Origin: Bacillota bacterium
GTDB taxonomy: Bacteria > Bacillota > Bacilli > Lactobacillales > Streptococcaceae
Length of the DNA: 18,383 nt
Assembly: GCA_021781855.1 (NCBI GenBank)
Contig: JAJXWC010000003.1
Location: 1 to 18,383, forward strand
Direction of reading: 5' to 3'
Every line of letters begins with the position of its first letter. The first letter of the stretch is position 1. Below the pieces are notes generated by a model. That model ran no database searches. It worked only from the letters and a program-made list of their open reading frames with translations, and was not told where the DNA came from. Shown here piece after piece: positions 16,375 through 18,383 of the stretch. A program made the translations under genes and the position numbers.

Positions 16375-16419
16375 AACGATTTGCTGAAAAGAGTCTTAGC
16401 AAAATTTGACCATTCCATC

Positions 16420-16444
16420 AAAAAAAAACTCATTTTAAATGAGC
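16420..16444 (-). terminator. cmk intrinsic terminator
   Basis: On the minus strand the 15-base palindrome CTCATTTAAAATGAG (16443-16429) is followed by nine T (16428-16420). The cmk stop codon lies inside the stem-loop. The LCP promoter follows about 45 bases later, separating the two transcripts. Confidence 0.8.
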
Positions 16445-17109
16445 TTTTTTGCTTTTTCTTCAATAAAGTTAACAACATCAGCAACTGTTTTTCCTGTGCT
16501 GTCAAGAAGGAGGGCGTCATCAGCCTGTTTAAGCGGCGAATTTTTCCGTGTACTATCTTTGTAATCACGCGCTGCAATTTCGGTTTTCAACTGAGCAAGG
16601 TCTGTCGGAATCCCTTTTTCTATATTTTCCTTATAACGTCGCTCAGCTCGTTCATCAACAGAAGCGACTAAAAAGATTTTTAAATCTGCTTCAGGCAAGA
16701 CAACAGTACCGATATCGCGACCATCCATGATAATTCCACCTTCGGCTGAAATTCGCTGTTGCTCAGCAACCAAAAATTCACGAATTTCAGGAATCGCCGA
16801 AATCCGAGAGACGTTATTTGTCACTTCATTGCTGCGGATAAGCTTCGTCACATCATTCATTCCCAGAAAAACAAGTTGTCCCTTTTTTGTGTTCTGAAAA
16901 GAAATCGGATTGCGCTGAATCATTTTGATAATCTGAGCAACATCATCTGACGTTCCTGTCAAATTATTCTGTAGCGCAACAGCTGTTGCTACTCGATACA
17001 TTGCGCCCGTGTCCAAATAAATCAGTCCAAGGTCTTGTGCAACAATCTTCGCTACCGTTGATTTTCCGCTTGAGGCAGGACCATCAACAGCAATTTGAAT
17101 CTTTTTCAT
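16435..17109 (-). CDS. cmk: (d)CMP kinase
   Basis: Cytoplasmic enzyme that phosphorylates CMP and dCMP with ATP, feeding CDP/dCDP pools. The 224 residues match bacterial Cmk. Motifs: P-loop GPASSGKST (10-18), DTGAMYR (33-39), and MDGRDIGTVVLP (128-139) with the CMP-binding Asp/Arg residues. The C-terminal lid region has DERAERRYK. The ATG at 17109 has GGAG about 12 bases upstream, a rather long spacing. It has its own promoter and terminator but keeps the common neighbourhood with the LysM protein. Confidence 0.96.
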   Translation of the reverse strand: MKKIQIAVDGPASSGKSTVAKIVAQDLGLIYLDTGAMYRVATAVALQNNLTGTSDDVAQIIKMIQRNPISFQNTKKGQLVFLGMNDVTKLIRSNEVTNNVSRISAIPEIREFLVAEQQRISAEGGIIMDGRDIGTVVLPEADLKIFLVASVDERAERRYKENIEKGIPTDLAQLKTEIAARDYKDSTRKNSPLKQADDALLLDSTGKTVADVVNFIEEKAKKLI

Positions 17110-17148
17110 TTTGTGTTTTTACTCCGTAAAATTTTTTTCACTTTTACT

Positions 17149-17177
17149 ATAATACACTACTTTTTAAAGTTTGTCAG
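17149..17177 (-). promoter_or_regulatory. cmk promoter
   Basis: On the minus strand CTGACA (17177-17172), 17 bases, then TATTAT (17154-17149). Transcription would begin near 17142, about 33 bases before the cmk ATG. Just upstream a TTTGAC / GTCAAA inverted repeat (17180-17197) follows the LysM gene without a T run. Confidence 0.6.
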
Positions 17178-17199
17178 TATTTGACCATGCTGTCAAAGC

Positions 17200-17715
17200 T
17201 CACTTCAATTTCAAAACCTGACCAGGATAAATTGCTGAGCCATCCGCATTATAGCCAGAAGCCGAAATATTATTCAAACTAGCAATTTGACTCCAGGAAA
17301 GTCCTGTTTTAGATGCAATAGCATTAGGCGTATCACCCGCAACAATCGTATAAGTAGAACCTGCCGCCGCACTACTGCTGCTTGTTGATGAAGAACTTGT
17401 TGAAGCTGTGCTTGTCTGGCTTGTTGCCGTTGAAGAAGAAACAACGGTTGAACTTACCGAACTCTTCACAGCACTACTTGCCGAGCTCGCAAATGAAGTT
17501 GAAACGCTTTTATTATTTGACTGTTGATTATTCCAGAGAATAAAAGCAATTCCTGAGCCGATAAGTATGACCATTACGACAACAAGAAAAGTCAAAAAAC
17601 GTGTGGTCAGCGGTCTTTTGTTTTCATTTTTAGCTCGCGTCTGCCGTTTAAGTTCATCCGGGTTTTCTCGCATTGCTTGGTATATCTCATTATTCCAGGG
17701 TTCTTTCGTTGCCAC
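17200..17715 (-). CDS. LysM surface protein of the SAG1386/EF1546 type
   Basis: A membrane-anchored wall-binding protein of unknown precise role. The 171 residues comprise a cytoplasmic N-terminus (1-38, with the WNNEIY motif near the start), one membrane segment (about 41-61), a Ser/Thr/Ala-rich linker (about 65-120) and a C-terminal LysM domain (about 121-171: YTIVAGDTPNAIASKTGLSW, LNNI, YPGQVLKL). The start is GTG at 17715 with AAGGA 7 bases upstream. In streptococci and enterococci this family commonly sits beside cmk and a ferredoxin gene, as here. Confidence 0.88.
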   Translation of the reverse strand: MATKEPWNNEIYQAMRENPDELKRQTRAKNENKRPLTTRFLTFLVVVMVILIGSGIAFILWNNQQSNNKSVSTSFASSASSAVKSSVSSTVVSSSTATSQTSTASTSSSSTSSSSAAAGSTYTIVAGDTPNAIASKTGLSWSQIASLNNISASGYNADGSAIYPGQVLKLK

Positions 17716-17763
17716 GACTTTTTCCTTCCATTTTTGGTTTTTTTTTATTATTATTATTTTACT

Positions 17764-17985
17764 ATGAATATAAAAATTATTCCCGAAAAATGCATCGCAT
17801 GTGGTTTATGCCACAGCAAGGCACCAGAAATTTTTGATTATTACGACAATGGCATCGTAAAATTTTATGATTCTGACGAACTTGTCAAATCACTTTCTGA
17901 GACAAAATCCGCCGTGACAGCCGTAAAGTCTTGCCCTACAGCAGCATTAAAAATTGTCCCCGCACCAAACTCTGAAAAAATCTGA
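17764..17985 (+). CDS. fer: single-cluster 4Fe-4S ferredoxin
   Basis: Small cytoplasmic electron carrier. The 73 residues carry one four-cysteine set: Cys10, Cys13 and Cys16 (CIACGLC) plus Cys57 (SCPTAA), as in monocluster ferredoxins of Bacillus and streptococci. Many acidic residues lie between (PEIFDYYDNG). The ATG at 17764 is chosen by the normal N-terminus (MNIKIIPEKC). No ribosome site precedes it: the upstream 30 bases are almost only T and A, including TATTAT repeats. It is divergent from the LysM gene, with 48 bases between the starts. The physiological partner is unknown. Confidence 0.9.
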   Translation: MNIKIIPEKCIACGLCHSKAPEIFDYYDNGIVKFYDSDELVKSLSETKSAVTAVKSCPTAALKIVPAPNSEKI

Positions 17986-18169
17986 TGCACACATTGCACT
18001 TATATGGTCAATATGAAAGATAAACTATATTCATTTTACCACAAAATTTCAATTTCATAAATATTTAGTTTTAAATTTCTATTACTCGAATTTTTTTATT
18101 TGTTTAAAATAGCAATATTTCCTTTAATAAACCTTTATAACCCGCTAGAAAAAAGGATTCAAGTATGAC

Positions 18170-18219
18170 CGCAAACGTTTTCGCAAATATTTGCATGAGA
18201 AAACGATTTAAAGTATAAT
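18170..18219 (+). promoter_or_regulatory. mannose PTS promoter with cre-like site and palindrome
   Basis: TTGCAT (18191-18196), 17 bases, then TATAAT (18214-18219) form a strong promoter. Upstream, CGCAAACGTTTTCG (18170-18183) fits the cre consensus at 12 of 14 positions, centred near -49. A perfect 12-bp palindrome GCAAATATTTGC (18183-18194) overlaps the -35, and CGTTTT (18176-18181) pairs with AAAACG (18200-18205) around it. The rest of the 283-bp gap after the ferredoxin gene (17986-18169) is AT-rich with no gene or clear terminator. Confidence 0.7.
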
Positions 18220-18268
18220 AGACAAGTAATGATTTATTATTATAATCTTATATAGGAGGTTACTCAAA

Positions 18269-18383
18269 TTGAGTATCGGAATTGTTATTGCGAGCCACGG
18301 CGAATTCGCCAATGGTATCAAGCAATCTGCAACCATGATTTTCGGTGAGCAAGAAAAGACACAAGTTGTCACTTTCATGCCTA
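18269..18383 (+). CDS. ptnAB: mannose/glucose PTS EIIAB subunit, 5' part
   Basis: Cytoplasmic phosphocarrier subunit of a mannose-family PTS, passing phosphate from HPr to the sugar. Only the first 38 codons are in the window (38 complete residues). They show the EIIA-Man opening IGIVIASHGEFANGIKQSA, with His10 as the expected phosphorylation site. The start is TTG at 18269, set by AGGAGGT (18254-18260) 8 bases upstream. The length cannot be seen, so an EIIA-only protein is possible. Confidence 0.85.
   Translation, partial: MSIGIVIASHGEFANGIKQSATMIFGEQEKTQVVTFMP

Noticed and set aside
16337..16402. N-terminal extension of the LCP protein to 16402
   Set aside because: It would be transcribed only from upstream of a near-consensus promoter that lies inside it, and the added residues do not look like an LCP N-terminus.

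Overview
The window looks like the chromosome of a low-GC lactic acid bacterium, most likely Lactococcus or a close relative. The evidence is the protein families (GH65 maltose phosphorylase, DexB-type and neopullulanase-type GH13 enzymes, a streptococcal-type MalEFG importer, an SAG1386/EF1546-type LysM protein next to cmk and a ferredoxin, and a PtnAB/ManL-type mannose PTS gene), the strong AGGAGG ribosome sites, and the CcpA (cre)-like and MalR-like operators. The genus is inferred from these features, not from a database search.

Left half (1-8322, all minus strand): a maltose/maltodextrin catabolic operon, transcribed right to left. It contains an intracellular neopullulanase/cyclomaltodextrinase (dexC), a 192-bp leader packed with hairpins, a DexB-type alpha-1,6-glucosidase, a small DUF1294 membrane protein, a 99-residue protein of unknown function, an oligo-glucosidase predicted to prefer alpha-1,4 bonds (agl), and maltose phosphorylase (mapA). 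Related palindrome-rich modules lie on both sides of mapA.

Centre (8323-8629): a divergent control region. It holds two sigma-A promoters back to back. Each overlaps a 14-bp MalR-like palindrome and has a cre-like site nearby. Rightward come malE (lipoprotein), malF and malG (permeases), then a secreted type-I-like pullulanase with its own promoter and an excellent cre match. No ATPase gene (malK/msmK) and no malR are present. Together these genes describe a pathway: the pullulanase debranches polymer outside the cell, MalEFG imports maltodextrins, DexC/DexB/Agl trim them in the cytoplasm, and MapA phosphorolyses maltose.

Right part (14965-18383): after a shared bidirectional terminator comes a minus-strand housekeeping group, each gene with its own signals. 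It comprises a LytR-CpsA-Psr cell-wall ligase whose promoter implies a leaderless mRNA, cytidylate kinase (cmk), and a LysM surface protein. A divergent single-cluster 4Fe-4S ferredoxin follows on the plus strand. The window ends in the first 38 codons of a mannose-family PTS EIIAB gene, preceded by a strong promoter with an embedded palindrome and a cre-like site.

No tRNA, rRNA, insertion sequence or CRISPR array was seen. The least expected structures are the hairpin array with UUCG/CUUG tetraloops before dexB, the related palindromic modules around mapA, the leaderless LCP gene, and the unknown gene pair embedded between the two glucosidases.
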